This document shows, piece by piece, positions 1 through 7,185 of a DNA stretch of 13,937 nt. Every line of letters starts with the position of its first letter. Position 1 is the first letter of the stretch. The notes beneath the pieces are model-generated. The model saw only the letters and a list, made by a program, of their open reading frames with translations. It was not told the DNA's origin and did no database searches. The DNA lies in assembly GCA_021772705.1 (NCBI GenBank), contig JAJFLN010000641.1:1-13937 (forward strand). Direction: 5' to 3'. The DNA comes from Candidatus Cloacimonadota bacterium (lineage in GTDB: Bacteria; Muiribacteriota; UBA6191; JACPRK01). Position numbers and translations under genes: made by a program.

Positions 1-469
1 GCAGGACCTTCTCGATGATGTTGGTCTTGAATCCCCTGAGCTCCCCCACCCTCTCCAGCAACTCGGCTGTACCCAGCGCCTGGTGGCCGAACCGGAAGTT
101 GAATCCGACACAGAGCTCCCTGATGCCCAGCCTGTTGACGAGAATGCGATCGATGAACTCCTCCGGCCTGGTGCGGGAGAAGGCAAGATCGAAGCGGATC
201 AGGCAAACCTGCGTCGGCCCCAGGGTTTCGATGGCCTTCAGGCGCCTCTCGAGGGTGCAAAGACGACCGTCGAAGTCAGGATTCAGGACCTCCTGGGGAA
301 GGGGCTCGAATGTGAGCACCACGGAGGGCAGGTTCCGTGCCCGGGCTCGCTTCACAGCCTGGGAGATCAGCTGCTGATGAGCGAGGTGGACCCCGTCGAA
401 GGAGCCCACTCCGACGACACTCCCCGGGAGTTTCCAGGAGCTGGCGAGGAAGTCTTCGATGATGTCCAT
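1..469 (-). CDS. ribF: RibF-type bifunctional riboflavin kinase/FAD synthetase, N-terminal part (runs off left edge)
   Basis: The visible 156 residues are the FAD synthetase (FMN adenylyltransferase) domain, which in this family transfers AMP from ATP to FMN in the cytosol. The riboflavin kinase domain that follows it lies outside the window. Family hallmarks are VGSFDGVHLAH (residues 21-31, the nucleotide-binding loop) and FNFRFGHQALG (123-133). The usual HxGH signature reads HLAH here, with Ala for Gly. I start at the ATG at 467-469 because it gives the normal RibF N-terminus and lies downstream of a candidate promoter (538-566). A GTG at 545-547 is in frame but would sit inside that promoter. 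No convincing Shine-Dalgarno precedes the ATG. In many bacteria ribF lies next to rpsO and pnp; here those genes are about 11.5 kb away on the same strand. Family identity is secure; the exact start is less so. Confidence 0.93.
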   Translation of the reverse strand, partial: MDIIEDFLASSWKLPGSVVGVGSFDGVHLAHQQLISQAVKRARARNLPSVVLTFEPLPQEVLNPDFDGRLCTLERRLKAIETLGPTQVCLIRFDLAFSRTRPEEFIDRILVNRLGIRELCVGFNFRFGHQALGTAELLERVGELRGFKTNIIEKVL

Positions 470-537
470 GATGCGATCGCTGACACGGCTCGAGGCCGCT
501 CCAGGACGACCTTTCCGGGGGCCGCGACCGTGGCGCC

Positions 538-566
538 ACCTTAACACGGTGAGCGAATCGCCGCAA
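538..566 (-). promoter_or_regulatory. Candidate promoter for ribF
   Basis: Reading the minus strand, TTGCGG (561-566) and TAAGGT (538-543) are separated by 17 bp, and TGT precedes the -10 as in an extended -10 element. Each hexamer matches the sigma70 consensus at only 3 of 6 positions. Transcription would begin near 531, leaving a leader of about 60 nt before the ATG at 469. Found by eye only. Confidence 0.35.
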
Positions 567-579
567 CCGCCGGCAGCGG

Positions 580-608
580 TTGATGCAACTGGTGGAGCAT
601 GCTATTCT
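580..608 (+). promoter_or_regulatory. Candidate extended -10 promoter for the TPR gene
   Basis: TTGATG (580-585) and TATTCT (603-608) are spaced by 17 bp and match sigma70 consensus at 4 of 6 positions each. TGC directly before the -10 gives the TGn extended motif. A transcript starting near 615 would carry a roughly 75-nt leader that includes the hairpin at 632-649. Confidence 0.45.
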
Positions 609-631
609 CTGGCCGCATTCCAGCCCCTTTT

Positions 632-649
632 GGCCTCCGTTCGGAGGCC
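632..649 (+). other. Perfect hairpin in the 5' leader of the TPR gene
   Basis: GGCCTCC (632-638) pairs perfectly with GGAGGCC (643-649) around a 4-nt GTTC loop. No T-tract follows, so it does not look like an intrinsic terminator. It lies between the candidate promoter and the start codon at 691 and could stabilise or regulate the leader RNA. The role is inference. Confidence 0.4.
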
Positions 650-690
650 TCGGCATTCTTCCAGGGGTGGCTGGCAGGGAGGAGACCAAG

Positions 691-1659
691 ATGGACTGGC
701 TCGACAAGCAAATCAAGGCCTACAGGGACGCCAAGCTGGAGGGCGACCGCCTCCTGGACGAGGGACAGATCGAGGAATCGAACCTCAAGCTGCAAGAGGC
801 GATGGAGACTCTGGAACTCATTTACCAGCGGGAGAGCAATGACAGCGGACGGCTGTTGAGCCTCTGCTGGGAAGCCATCGTCGAGAAGAACTTGACCCTG
901 GGAGATCAGTTCCTGGAGGAAGAGAACTACGCCGAGGCTCGGGAGCACTATCGCATCGCTCTGGATCGAGCGGAGTCCCGGACCCAGAAGGACGAGATCC
1001 GGATCAAGATCGGCCAGACCGGCCCGGAGCGGGCCACCACGGGCCTGGAGAAGCTCTTCGAGGAGGTCAAGGCCAACCCCAAGAGCCCGGAGTCGATCCA
1101 CAACTTCGCCACCGAACTGGCTCTGGAAGGCTACTACCCGGAGGCCGTCACCTACCTGGAGCAGTTGGTGGAGCTGACTCCCGACGACGCGGAAGCCCAC
1201 TTCAAGCTCGCCAGCGCCATGGCTGACTGCGATCGCTTTGAGGAGGCCGAGAAGGCATTCACCATCGCCAGGGACAAGGGCGCCGATGGGGCGGAGATCG
1301 ATTACCGGCTGGCGGAGTTCCAGGTCCATCGAGGTGAGCACGTCGCGGCCGTCAGACTCCTGGGCCGGGCTCTCGAGAAAGAACCGGATCACCTGGAGGC
1401 TCACAGCTTGATGGCCCATCTTCAAGCCGTCGCCGGAGACTACGACGCTTCGGTCAAGGCCTTCGGTGAGGTCCTCCGCCTGGATCCGGATGACAGCGAA
1501 TCTCACTTCGAGCTCGGGGTCCTTCACGAGGTGAACGGAAAGATGGACCTGGCCCGGGACGCCTGGCAGAAAGCGGCCGAGGTCGATCCCGACAGTGACT
1601 TCGCCACCTTCGCCACCGAGAAGCTAGAGGCCATCGAGAACGAACCCTCGGTGGATTGA
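691..1659 (+). CDS. Cytosolic tetratricopeptide repeat (TPR) protein
   Basis: The predicted protein has 322 residues, is acidic and has no signal peptide or membrane segment, so it should be a soluble cytosolic scaffold. TPR-like helix pairs can be seen at roughly 66-99 (GDQFLEEENYAEAREHYRIA), 135-168, 169-201, 203-234, 236-268 and 270-303. The usual TPR spacing of small and aromatic residues is clear in the last four, for example AHLQAVAGDYDASVKAFGEV. The first 60 residues form a separate charged helical segment rich in Glu, Lys and Gln. The ATG at 691 is chosen because AGGGAGGAG (676-684) lies at good spacing; upstream in-frame ATGs (580, 601) lack such a site and fall in the promoter region. 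TPR proteins bind partner proteins, and the partner cannot be read from the sequence. The next gene on the strand is a membrane AsmA-like protein 181 bp away, so co-transcription is possible but unproven. Confidence 0.85.
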   Translation: MDWLDKQIKAYRDAKLEGDRLLDEGQIEESNLKLQEAMETLELIYQRESNDSGRLLSLCWEAIVEKNLTLGDQFLEEENYAEAREHYRIALDRAESRTQKDEIRIKIGQTGPERATTGLEKLFEEVKANPKSPESIHNFATELALEGYYPEAVTYLEQLVELTPDDAEAHFKLASAMADCDRFEEAEKAFTIARDKGADGAEIDYRLAEFQVHRGEHVAAVRLLGRALEKEPDHLEAHSLMAHLQAVAGDYDASVKAFGEVLRLDPDDSESHFELGVLHEVNGKMDLARDAWQKAAEVDPDSDFATFATEKLEAIENEPSVD

Positions 1660-1701
1660 GGGACCGGCGGAGCCGAGAGACTGATATCGCCTGAGTGGCG
1701 C

Positions 1702-1744
1702 CCCGGGGACTCGAGACAGACCCCGGGTTCGTTGCATGACGAAC
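1702..1744 (+). other. Two adjoining hairpins downstream of the TPR gene
   Basis: CCCGGGG (1702-1708) pairs with CCCCGGG (1721-1727) around a 12-nt loop. Immediately after, GTTCGT (1727-1732) pairs with ACGAAC (1739-1744) around TGCATG. The two stems share base 1727, so they compete slightly. Only a short T-poor stretch follows, so termination would be weak at best. The rest of the 181-bp gap to the next gene shows nothing else I can support. Confidence 0.35.
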
Positions 1745-1840
1745 ATGATCGGATGAGATCCATGGGCATAGAACCGCATCCCATACAGGCCGTCTCTGGC
1801 GCGGCCGGCCCGGCTCGGGCGATCGCCGGGAGTTGACGGC

Positions 1841-3577
1841 ATGGGTGCAGAGAAGCCAGTGGGCAGTCCCAACATCCGGGCCGCCCTGAGCCAGTCGTCA
1901 GCCAGGATCAGGAAGGCTGTCTCCTCCGCCAGGGAGAACCGGGAGGTGAGACGCTACAGCCAGCGGCTGCGGCTGGCGATCGTCTCCGGGACCCTGGCGG
2001 CGTTGACCCTCCTTCCCCTGCTACCGGAGGTCATCGTCAGACTGCCCGCCACGAAGCGGGCCGTGGAGGCCGAGCTTTCGGTGCTGCTCAGGATGCCCGT
2101 CACCATCGCCTCCCTGGTTCCCGATTACCCCCTCGGCTTTCATGCCGCCGGCGTTCGGGCGGGACCGGCCGGAAAGGAGCAGCTGGTGACGCCATCCATG
2201 GTGGCGACTCCGAGGCTGCAGCGATTCATCACCGGCGCTGTCCGGTTCCAGTCGATCCGATTCCTCTCGCCCAGGATGAGTCCCCGGGCTCTGGGTGCCA
2301 TCCTGGCCATCGCTGCCGCGCCGGCGGATCGAGTCCCCGACGCTCTCACGGTGGAGAACGGCTCTGGTGCAATCCGGTTCCGGGGAGTGGAGTCGCCGCT
2401 GACGGGGCTCGCTCTGGTGCTCCAGGTCCACGACAGCGGCGAGCGCCGATTCCGTGTCGTGGGGCGTCAGGGCGAAGCAGCCTGGACCGTCGATGGCGAC
2501 CTGAAACCAGCAGGGCGGGGGGCGCTGCAGCTGGAGGCCCGGGCCTCGTCGAAGGGAGTGGTCCCCCTGGACTTCGCCCGCCTGCCCGGTGGCCCCTACG
2601 AGCTGGACGGAGCCCTCAACTTTCGAGCCCACGCTCAGGTCGTCGCCCGGACCCTGGAGAATCTCTACGTCACGATGGAGCTGGACTGGGCGGAGCTGCG
2701 GAACAAGAGTGGGACCCGGCGGTACACCCTGACAGACCTGGAGCTGGCCCACGACTCCGACGACACGAGCCTCAAACGCGCCACGCTCCAGGTGGGGGAC
2801 ACGGTGATCTCACTCCACGGCGCGATCCCGTCGGTTGGGGAAACCAGACTCAGCCTCCAGTGCGACCGGTTCGGTGTCGGCAGCTTCCCTGCCGGTCCTG
2901 CTATCGGCGAAGCCGGATTTCGCGTCAAGGCCGACCTGGAGGGACCCTGGTCCTCACCAAAGATCTCGGCAGAGCTGGAGCTGGTCTCGCCACCGGCCGG
3001 CGGGGGTGTGAAGCGATTCAAGGCCCGGCTGCAGTCGCGCCTGAACCCGTCGAAGCTGAAGCTCCACCCCTTCGATCTCAAGGGAGAGCTGAACGGCGCT
3101 CCCCTGGGGGCCCGGGGCGCCGTGACGATACCTCCCTGGGAGCCGACGGACCTGATCCTGGCTCTGTCCCTGGATCTGCCCTCCCTCCAGGGCAGCCTCC
3201 TGGGGGGTACGTTCCTCTCGGCGCTGCCGCTGCTCGAAGGCGCGTCCCTCTCCTACAAGGGTTCCATCCGAGGCCGGCTGAAGGAGCCGGAGCTGAACGG
3301 CCGCCTTCGCATCGAGCGACCCTCATCGGAGCCGAGGGGATGGCTGGCTGCCCTCATCACGTCCAGGCATGACCCGAAGCTGAAAGGCCAGAGGGTGGAG
3401 GTCAAGGACGCCTCGCTCCGCACGGGGGGGCGCGGCTGGTTCAGCCGTTCCGCCTTTGAGATGAGTCTGACTGAGGCGGGGCTGCGTTTCGAGACCAGCG
3501 CGAGCTTCCGGGGTCCCAGGGGTGCAACCCGCCGCTTCCGGGCGGGCAAGACCTGGCCGGTGGGGGCCTCGCGCTAG
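1841..3577 (+). CDS. AsmA/GspN-like membrane-anchored protein
   Basis: The protein has 578 residues. A basic N-terminus of about 42 residues is followed by one strong membrane segment (about 43-66, AIVSGTLAALTLLPLLPEVI). A long region follows, rich in alternating beta-strand patterns, of the kind found in AsmA, TamB and GspN proteins. Supporting stretches include PVTIASLVPDYPLGFHAAGV (91-110), which resembles the AsmA-type N-terminal repeat, and the later pattern GSIRGRLKEPELNGRLRI. Such proteins sit in the inner membrane with most of the chain in the periplasm and are linked to lipid transfer or envelope assembly. The ATG at 1841 has GGGAG (1828-1832) 8 bp upstream. The C-terminus ends abruptly in an Arg/Gly-rich stretch. 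At 578 residues it is longer than typical GspN and shorter than TamB. I assign fold class only; the exact function is unknown. The nearby Mla genes are on the other strand. Confidence 0.6.
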   Translation: MGAEKPVGSPNIRAALSQSSARIRKAVSSARENREVRRYSQRLRLAIVSGTLAALTLLPLLPEVIVRLPATKRAVEAELSVLLRMPVTIASLVPDYPLGFHAAGVRAGPAGKEQLVTPSMVATPRLQRFITGAVRFQSIRFLSPRMSPRALGAILAIAAAPADRVPDALTVENGSGAIRFRGVESPLTGLALVLQVHDSGERRFRVVGRQGEAAWTVDGDLKPAGRGALQLEARASSKGVVPLDFARLPGGPYELDGALNFRAHAQVVARTLENLYVTMELDWAELRNKSGTRRYTLTDLELAHDSDDTSLKRATLQVGDTVISLHGAIPSVGETRLSLQCDRFGVGSFPAGPAIGEAGFRVKADLEGPWSSPKISAELELVSPPAGGGVKRFKARLQSRLNPSKLKLHPFDLKGELNGAPLGARGAVTIPPWEPTDLILALSLDLPSLQGSLLGGTFLSALPLLEGASLSYKGSIRGRLKEPELNGRLRIERPSSEPRGWLAALITSRHDPKLKGQRVEVKDASLRTGGRGWFSRSAFEMSLTEAGLRFETSASFRGPRGATRRFRAGKTWPVGASR

Positions 3578-3702
3578 TGGACCGACTGATTGGTTCCCGT
3601 TCCGTTCGGCCCGAGTCACTCACCGGCTCCCGCCCGCCGTCCCAATGTGGATGAAAGGGGGAGATTGCCCATTTGGTGGCTCTATCTGCGGTGGCACGGG
3701 AA

Positions 3703-3796
3703 GTTACACGGAGATCTCAGAGATCACAGAGTTCACGGAGGTTCTTTTCTCCAAAAACCTCTGTGACCTCCGAGGGCTCAGTGGCCTCCGTGTAAC
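3703..3796. repeat. Inverted repeat built from 9-bp units (copy 1)
   Basis: The 46-nt left arm (3703-3748) and right arm (3751-3796) pair at 33 of 46 positions by hand count. The outer 11 bp, GTTACACGGAG (3703-3713) and CTCCGTGTAAC (3786-3796), pair perfectly. Within the left arm four consecutive 9-mers occur: ACACGGAGA, TCTCAGAGA, TCACAGAGT and TCACGGAGG (3706-3741). The centre is T-rich on the left side and A-rich on the right. It lies between two convergent stop codons and could terminate both transcripts. It resembles CACAGAG-rich palindromic repeats I recall from intergenic regions of many environmental bacterial genomes; I cannot verify this here. Confidence 0.75.
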
Positions 3797-3909
3797 CTCC
3801 ACTACAATGCACGTCCCGCCTACTCCGGAGAGCCGCCAGGCCAGCACGAGGGGAAGCTGTTTCGTTGTAGCCTGTCGAGGGCCTCTGGCGGCATCTTGCC
3901 TGGCCCTCT

Positions 3910-3932
3910 CCTGAGCTTGCCGAAGGCTCGGG
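3910..3932. repeat. Short hairpin repeat, CCTGAGCTTGCCGAAGG type
   Basis: CCTGAGC (3910-3916) pairs with GCTCGGG (3926-3932) with one G:T wobble around a 9-nt loop, TTGCCGAAG. The core closely resembles the CTGAGCTTGTCGAAG intergenic repeat that I recall as abundant in several alphaproteobacterial and metagenomic genomes. Flanking GGCCC (3902-3906) and GGGCC (3930-3934) offer an alternative outer pairing. It sits about 40 bp beyond the mlaD stop codon and may act on its 3' end. Confidence 0.5.
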
Positions 3933-3971
3933 CCGAACGGGGAAGGGCAAGTGAACGTGTCAGACACGCCA

Positions 3972-4538
3972 CTAATCGTCGGTGAACCGGGACTTGAACT
4001 GATACCAGAGGTTCTTGACGCCCTCCGTGGTCTCCACGATTCTCCGCATGAAGGAGGCGACGACTCGAATGTCGTCGACGGCGGCGTCGAGCTTCCGGAC
4101 CGTGGTTGCGGAGGTGATCGGCTCTTCGCCCTCCACCACCTCGCCGGGCTTGACCGGGGGAGAGTCCGAGGGAGCCATGCCGAGCGCGATGTGGCGGTCA
4201 CCAAGAACTCCGAGGGTCTCGATCCGCACCGTGGCGCCCTGCCGGACGAGGCGGGCGTGCTCGGCCCGGATGTCGACGGTGACGGAGACGACGTCCCGAT
4301 CGCCGCGACGGATGAAGTGCAGATCTGGGACTCGGCCCACGGTGACACCGGCGAGGCGGACCGGAGCCCCGGCCTTGAGACCTCCAACGGAGTCAAAGAC
4401 TGCGGTGAATCGTAAATCTCCCGCTCCGGGGGCCAGCTCGCGACGCAGCGCGTCAAAACCCCACCAGCCCAGGGCCACAACAGCGGCCAGGAAGAGGAGC
4501 ACCCTCACTCGGGCTCCCGTGGTTGCTTCCAGATTCAT
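3972..4538 (-). CDS. mlaD: MCE-domain lipid transporter subunit, MlaD-like
   Basis: This 188-residue protein has one N-terminal membrane segment (about 10-27, RVLLFLAAVVALGWWGF). An MCE/MlaD domain follows at about 40-120, with FDSVGGLKAGAPVRLAGVTV (48-67) and the closing TLGVLGDRHIALG (108-120). The C-terminal 60 residues form a likely helix. MCE subunits form a hexameric ring in the periplasm that shuttles phospholipids between membranes, working with an MlaE permease and MlaF ATPase, both encoded just upstream. Its ATG overlaps the mlaF stop as ATGA, and AAGGAGGAG lies just before it inside the mlaF end, so translation is probably coupled. It is the last gene of the unit. Periplasmic MlaC and cytosolic MlaB are not visible here. 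The length is normal for MlaD. Confidence 0.92.
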   Translation of the reverse strand: MNLEATTGARVRVLLFLAAVVALGWWGFDALRRELAPGAGDLRFTAVFDSVGGLKAGAPVRLAGVTVGRVPDLHFIRRGDRDVVSVTVDIRAEHARLVRQGATVRIETLGVLGDRHIALGMAPSDSPPVKPGEVVEGEEPITSATTVRKLDAAVDDIRVVASFMRRIVETTEGVKNLWYQFKSRFTDD

Positions 4539-5302
4539 GAACTCTCTCCTCCTTCGGAGTAGGACTTTCCTTCGAGATAGCAGCGCACTTCCGGACGATC
4601 CCTGGCGGCCTTCAGCTGCCCGGGCGTACCCTGGAAGACCAGCTCGCCGTCGCCGAGGATCGAGATGTGATCGCCGATCCGGCACGCCAGCTCCACATCG
4701 TGGGTGACCACCACGGTGGTGATCCCCCCTTCCCTGTTCAGCTCCCTGACCAGATCGCCGATGGCCGTCGTCGACGCCGGGTCGAGACCGCTCGTCGGCT
4801 CGTCATGGAGCAGGACGTCGGGCTCCAGCGCCAGAGCCCGAGCCAGGGCCACCCGCTTGGCCATCCCCCCTGACAGGGACACGGGCATCACGTCACACAT
4901 CCGGGGGATCAGCTCCGAGAGTCCCACCCGGACCAGACTCCGCTCCGCCAGCTCTCGAAGCTCGGAGGCCGGTAGTCGCAGGTGCTCCCTGGGGGCCCAG
5001 ATCAGGTTGTCGAAGACGGACATGGAGTCGAAGAGGGCCGAGTACTGGAACACGTAGCCGACCTGCCGTCGCAGGGCCCCAAGGCGGCTCTCGGCCATCT
5101 GGTCCACCCGTTCCCCTCCCACCAGGACCCTGCCAGCGGAGGGCCGAACCAGGCCGTTGATGCACTTCAGCAGAAGGCTCTTCCCGGCTCCGCTGGCGCC
5201 GAGAATGACCTGGGCGTGCCCGCTGCCGATCTCCAGATCGACTCCCCGGATCTGGGTTCGCCCGCCCACGCTCACCTGAAGAGACTCGAGACTTATCTCC
5301 AT
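4535..5302 (-). CDS. mlaF: ABC transporter ATPase, MlaF-like
   Basis: This 255-residue cytosolic ATPase powers the MlaFED-type phospholipid transporter. All ABC motifs are intact: Walker A GASGAGKS (35-42), Q-loop Q86 in YVFQYSALF, signature LSGGMAKRVALARAL (143-157), Walker B VLLHDEPTSGLDP (163-175) and the switch His201 in VVTHD. The LSGGM form of the signature and QYSALFDSMSVFDN are typical of the MlaF/Mkl subgroup. I start at the ATG at 5300-5302, which has GGAGGAG just before it, rather than at an upstream in-frame ATG at 5359 that would lie inside mlaE. It begins 16 bp after the mlaE stop and overlaps the mlaD start by 4 bp. Confidence 0.95.
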   Translation of the reverse strand: MEISLESLQVSVGGRTQIRGVDLEIGSGHAQVILGASGAGKSLLLKCINGLVRPSAGRVLVGGERVDQMAESRLGALRRQVGYVFQYSALFDSMSVFDNLIWAPREHLRLPASELRELAERSLVRVGLSELIPRMCDVMPVSLSGGMAKRVALARALALEPDVLLHDEPTSGLDPASTTAIGDLVRELNREGGITTVVVTHDVELACRIGDHISILGDGELVFQGTPGQLKAARDRPEVRCYLEGKSYSEGGESS

Positions 5303-5318
5303 GGCTCCTCCAGACGAT

Positions 5319-6110
5319 TCATCGGAAGAGTCCCAGGTAGAGCCGGGTGACAGCGGCATCGGCCAGGAGAACGGCGATGCTGGCGGCGACGACGGCCCGG
5401 GTCGTGGCGGCCCCGACGGCGGCGGCGCCTCTGTCCCGATCCGTCGTCAGCCCCTGGCGGCAGCCGATGAGAGAGATGAGCAATCCGAACAGGAGTCCCT
5501 TCACGAGCCCGCACTCCAGATCACCCTTCTGCAGGGCCTGCAACGTGGCGTCGATGTAGGCCCCGGAGGGGATGCCCCGTTCCATGACTCCCACCAGGAA
5601 TCCTCCGGCCAGGCCGGCGGCGTCGAAGAGCAGCACCAGGCACGGAACCCCCAGGGAAAGAGCCAGAACCCTGGGGGCCACCAGATGGCGAGTCCAGTCC
5701 AGGGCCAGGGCGCGCATGGCCAGCAGCTGATCTGAGGTGGCCATGGTCCCCAGCTCGGCTGCCATGGCCGAACCAGCACGGCCGGCCATCAACAGGCCCA
5801 CGAGCACAGGCGACAGCTCCCTGACCAGAGACAGGGCGACGATCCGGGCCGAGTAGGCCGAGGCGCCGAATCGGGCCAGTCCCTCGTCGGTCTGCCAGAT
5901 CATCACGGCACCGGTCCCGAGACCCGCCAGCAGGATCAGGGGGGCCGCCCCGACGATGGCCCTGTCCAGCTCCGTCACGAGACGGGACATGTCGATGCGA
6001 AAGGTCAAGGTCCGGAGGACCACCCGCTCCAGCAAGAGCAGGACATCGACAATCAGGCCCAAGGCCCGGCGGATGGACCCGTCGATGGAGAGTACGATCA
6101 CCTCTGACAC
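5319..6110 (-). CDS. mlaE: MlaE-family permease of an MCE lipid transporter
   Basis: This 263-residue integral inner-membrane protein forms the channel of the MlaFED-type transporter. Hallmarks are RELSPVLVGLLMAGRAGSAM (98-117) followed by AAELGTM, the GCRQGL turn (216-221) and the GAAAVGAATTRAVV region (228-241). Hydrophobic segments occur at about 18-34, 52-72, 92-112, 146-176, 203-217 and 238-255. I choose the GTG at 6108-6110, one base after the ruvB stop codon, because it gives the usual MlaE length. A longer ATG-started frame would overlap ruvB by about 60 bp. A GTG at 6099-6101 is also possible. No strong Shine-Dalgarno is seen, which suggests translation coupled to ruvB termination. 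Confidence 0.93.
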   Translation of the reverse strand: MSEVIVLSIDGSIRRALGLIVDVLLLLERVVLRTLTFRIDMSRLVTELDRAIVGAAPLILLAGLGTGAVMIWQTDEGLARFGASAYSARIVALSLVRELSPVLVGLLMAGRAGSAMAAELGTMATSDQLLAMRALALDWTRHLVAPRVLALSLGVPCLVLLFDAAGLAGGFLVGVMERGIPSGAYIDATLQALQKGDLECGLVKGLLFGLLISLIGCRQGLTTDRDRGAAAVGAATTRAVVAASIAVLLADAAVTRLYLGLFR

Positions 6111-6111
6111 C

Positions 6112-7161
6112 CTATTCGCCGCTCTCGAAGAGGAAGGCCTGGCCCGCGTCGGACGAGACCGGCGGCCGGACACCGAAGTACTCGAATGCCTGGGGTGTAG
6201 CTACCCTTCCCCGGGGCGTTCTGGCCAGGAAACCGATCTTGATCAGGTAGGGCTCGATGACTTCAGCCACCGTGTCGGGCTGCTCCCCCAGCGTGACAGC
6301 TAGCGTATCGAGGCCGACGGGGAAGTTCCTGTAACGGTGAACGAGCATCTCCATCAGCTTCCGGTCCAGGGCATCCAGGCCGAGACGATCGACTTGCAGG
6401 AGTTCGAGTGCCTGGCGGGCAAGCTCTTGATTCACGAGTCCGCCGGACTGGACCTGAGCCACATCCCGGACGTTCTTCAGGACCCGAAGCGCTACTCTGG
6501 GCGTGCCCCGTGCCCGGCGGGCGATTTCCCTGGCTCCATCACCGTCGATGTCCATCTCCAGGGCGGCTCCAGCTCGGATGACGATGTCGAAGAGGTCGTC
6601 CTCGCCGTAGAACTCCAGGTTGGCCGTGATGCCGAACCTGTCCCGGAGGGGGTTGGTCAGCAGGCCGCTCCGGGTGGTGGCGCCAACGAGGGTGAAGGCC
6701 GGAAGGGGCAGGCGCAGGGAGCGGGCCGAAGGCCCCTTCCCCATCAAGATATCCAGTACGAAGTCTTCCATGGCCGTATAGAGCACTTCCTCGGCGGCGC
6801 GGCTGATGCGGTGGATCTCGTCGATGAAGAGCACGTCCCGTTCCTGCAAGTTGGAGAGGACCGATGCCAGATCGCCGGAGCGCTGGATGGCGGGACCGCT
6901 GGTGACGTGCAGTGTGGCGTGCATCTCCCGGGCCACGATGTGGGCCAGGGTGGTCTTGCCGAGCCCAGCCGGGCCGGAGAGCAGCACGTGATCCAGGGGA
7001 TCCCCTCGCTGGCTGGCAGCCTGCAGGAAGATGCTGAGACGCTTCTTCAGCTCTGGCTGGCCGACGAATGCTTCCAGGCTCCTGGGCCGGAACACGTTGG
7101 AGCCGATGACCTTCTCTTCCGGCTGAGCCTCGGGGGCCACGAACCGTTCTTCAATTGCCAT
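6112..7161 (-). CDS. ruvB: Holliday junction branch migration ATPase RuvB
   Basis: RuvB is the hexameric AAA+ motor that, with RuvA, drives branch migration of Holliday junctions during recombinational repair. The 349-residue protein has the normal length. Walker A is GPAGLGKT (63-70), Walker B is DVLFIDEIHR (109-118), sensor 1/arginine finger is GATTRSGLLTNPLRDRFG (160-177), and the winged-helix end has GLDTLAVTLGEQ and ATPQAFEYFG. The common GGPVGLDTLA motif reads NFPVGLDTLA here, a small variation. The ATG at 7159-7161 follows AGGAG at about 8 bp. It begins 24 bp after the amidase stop and ends 1 bp before mlaE, so it is the second gene of a five-gene unit. No ruvA or ruvC is visible next to it. 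Confidence 0.97.
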   Translation of the reverse strand: MAIEERFVAPEAQPEEKVIGSNVFRPRSLEAFVGQPELKKRLSIFLQAASQRGDPLDHVLLSGPAGLGKTTLAHIVAREMHATLHVTSGPAIQRSGDLASVLSNLQERDVLFIDEIHRISRAAEEVLYTAMEDFVLDILMGKGPSARSLRLPLPAFTLVGATTRSGLLTNPLRDRFGITANLEFYGEDDLFDIVIRAGAALEMDIDGDGAREIARRARGTPRVALRVLKNVRDVAQVQSGGLVNQELARQALELLQVDRLGLDALDRKLMEMLVHRYRNFPVGLDTLAVTLGEQPDTVAEVIEPYLIKIGFLARTPRGRVATPQAFEYFGVRPPVSSDAGQAFLFESGE

Positions 7162-7185
7162 GGGTCTCGCTCCTGTTGCCGGGTA

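Larger units (their letters stand above)
3578..3971. other. Non-coding convergent intergenic region
   Basis: This 394-bp gap separates the 3' ends of the plus-strand AsmA-like gene and the minus-strand mlaD gene. Short open frames cross it but have no family resemblance or ribosome site, and one is just the out-of-frame end of the upstream gene. It contains two repeat-like hairpins (3703-3796 and 3910-3932), described separately. I see no other feature in it. Confidence 0.7.

Noticed and set aside
470..547. GTG at 545-547 as the ribF start
   Set aside because: It would add a basic extension not typical of RibF and would lie within the candidate promoter.
541..1527. 328-residue minus-strand frame antisense to the TPR gene
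   Set aside because: The plus-strand TPR product shows clear repeats and has a good ribosome site; the antisense product shows no family features.
3703..3796. CRISPR array
   Set aside because: The repeat unit is only 9 bp with no spacers, and the arms are inverted copies of one another.
3522..3914. 130-residue plus-strand frame through the convergent gap
   Set aside because: It begins out of frame within the AsmA-like gene and reads through the palindromic repeat. There is no protein-like composition or ribosome site.
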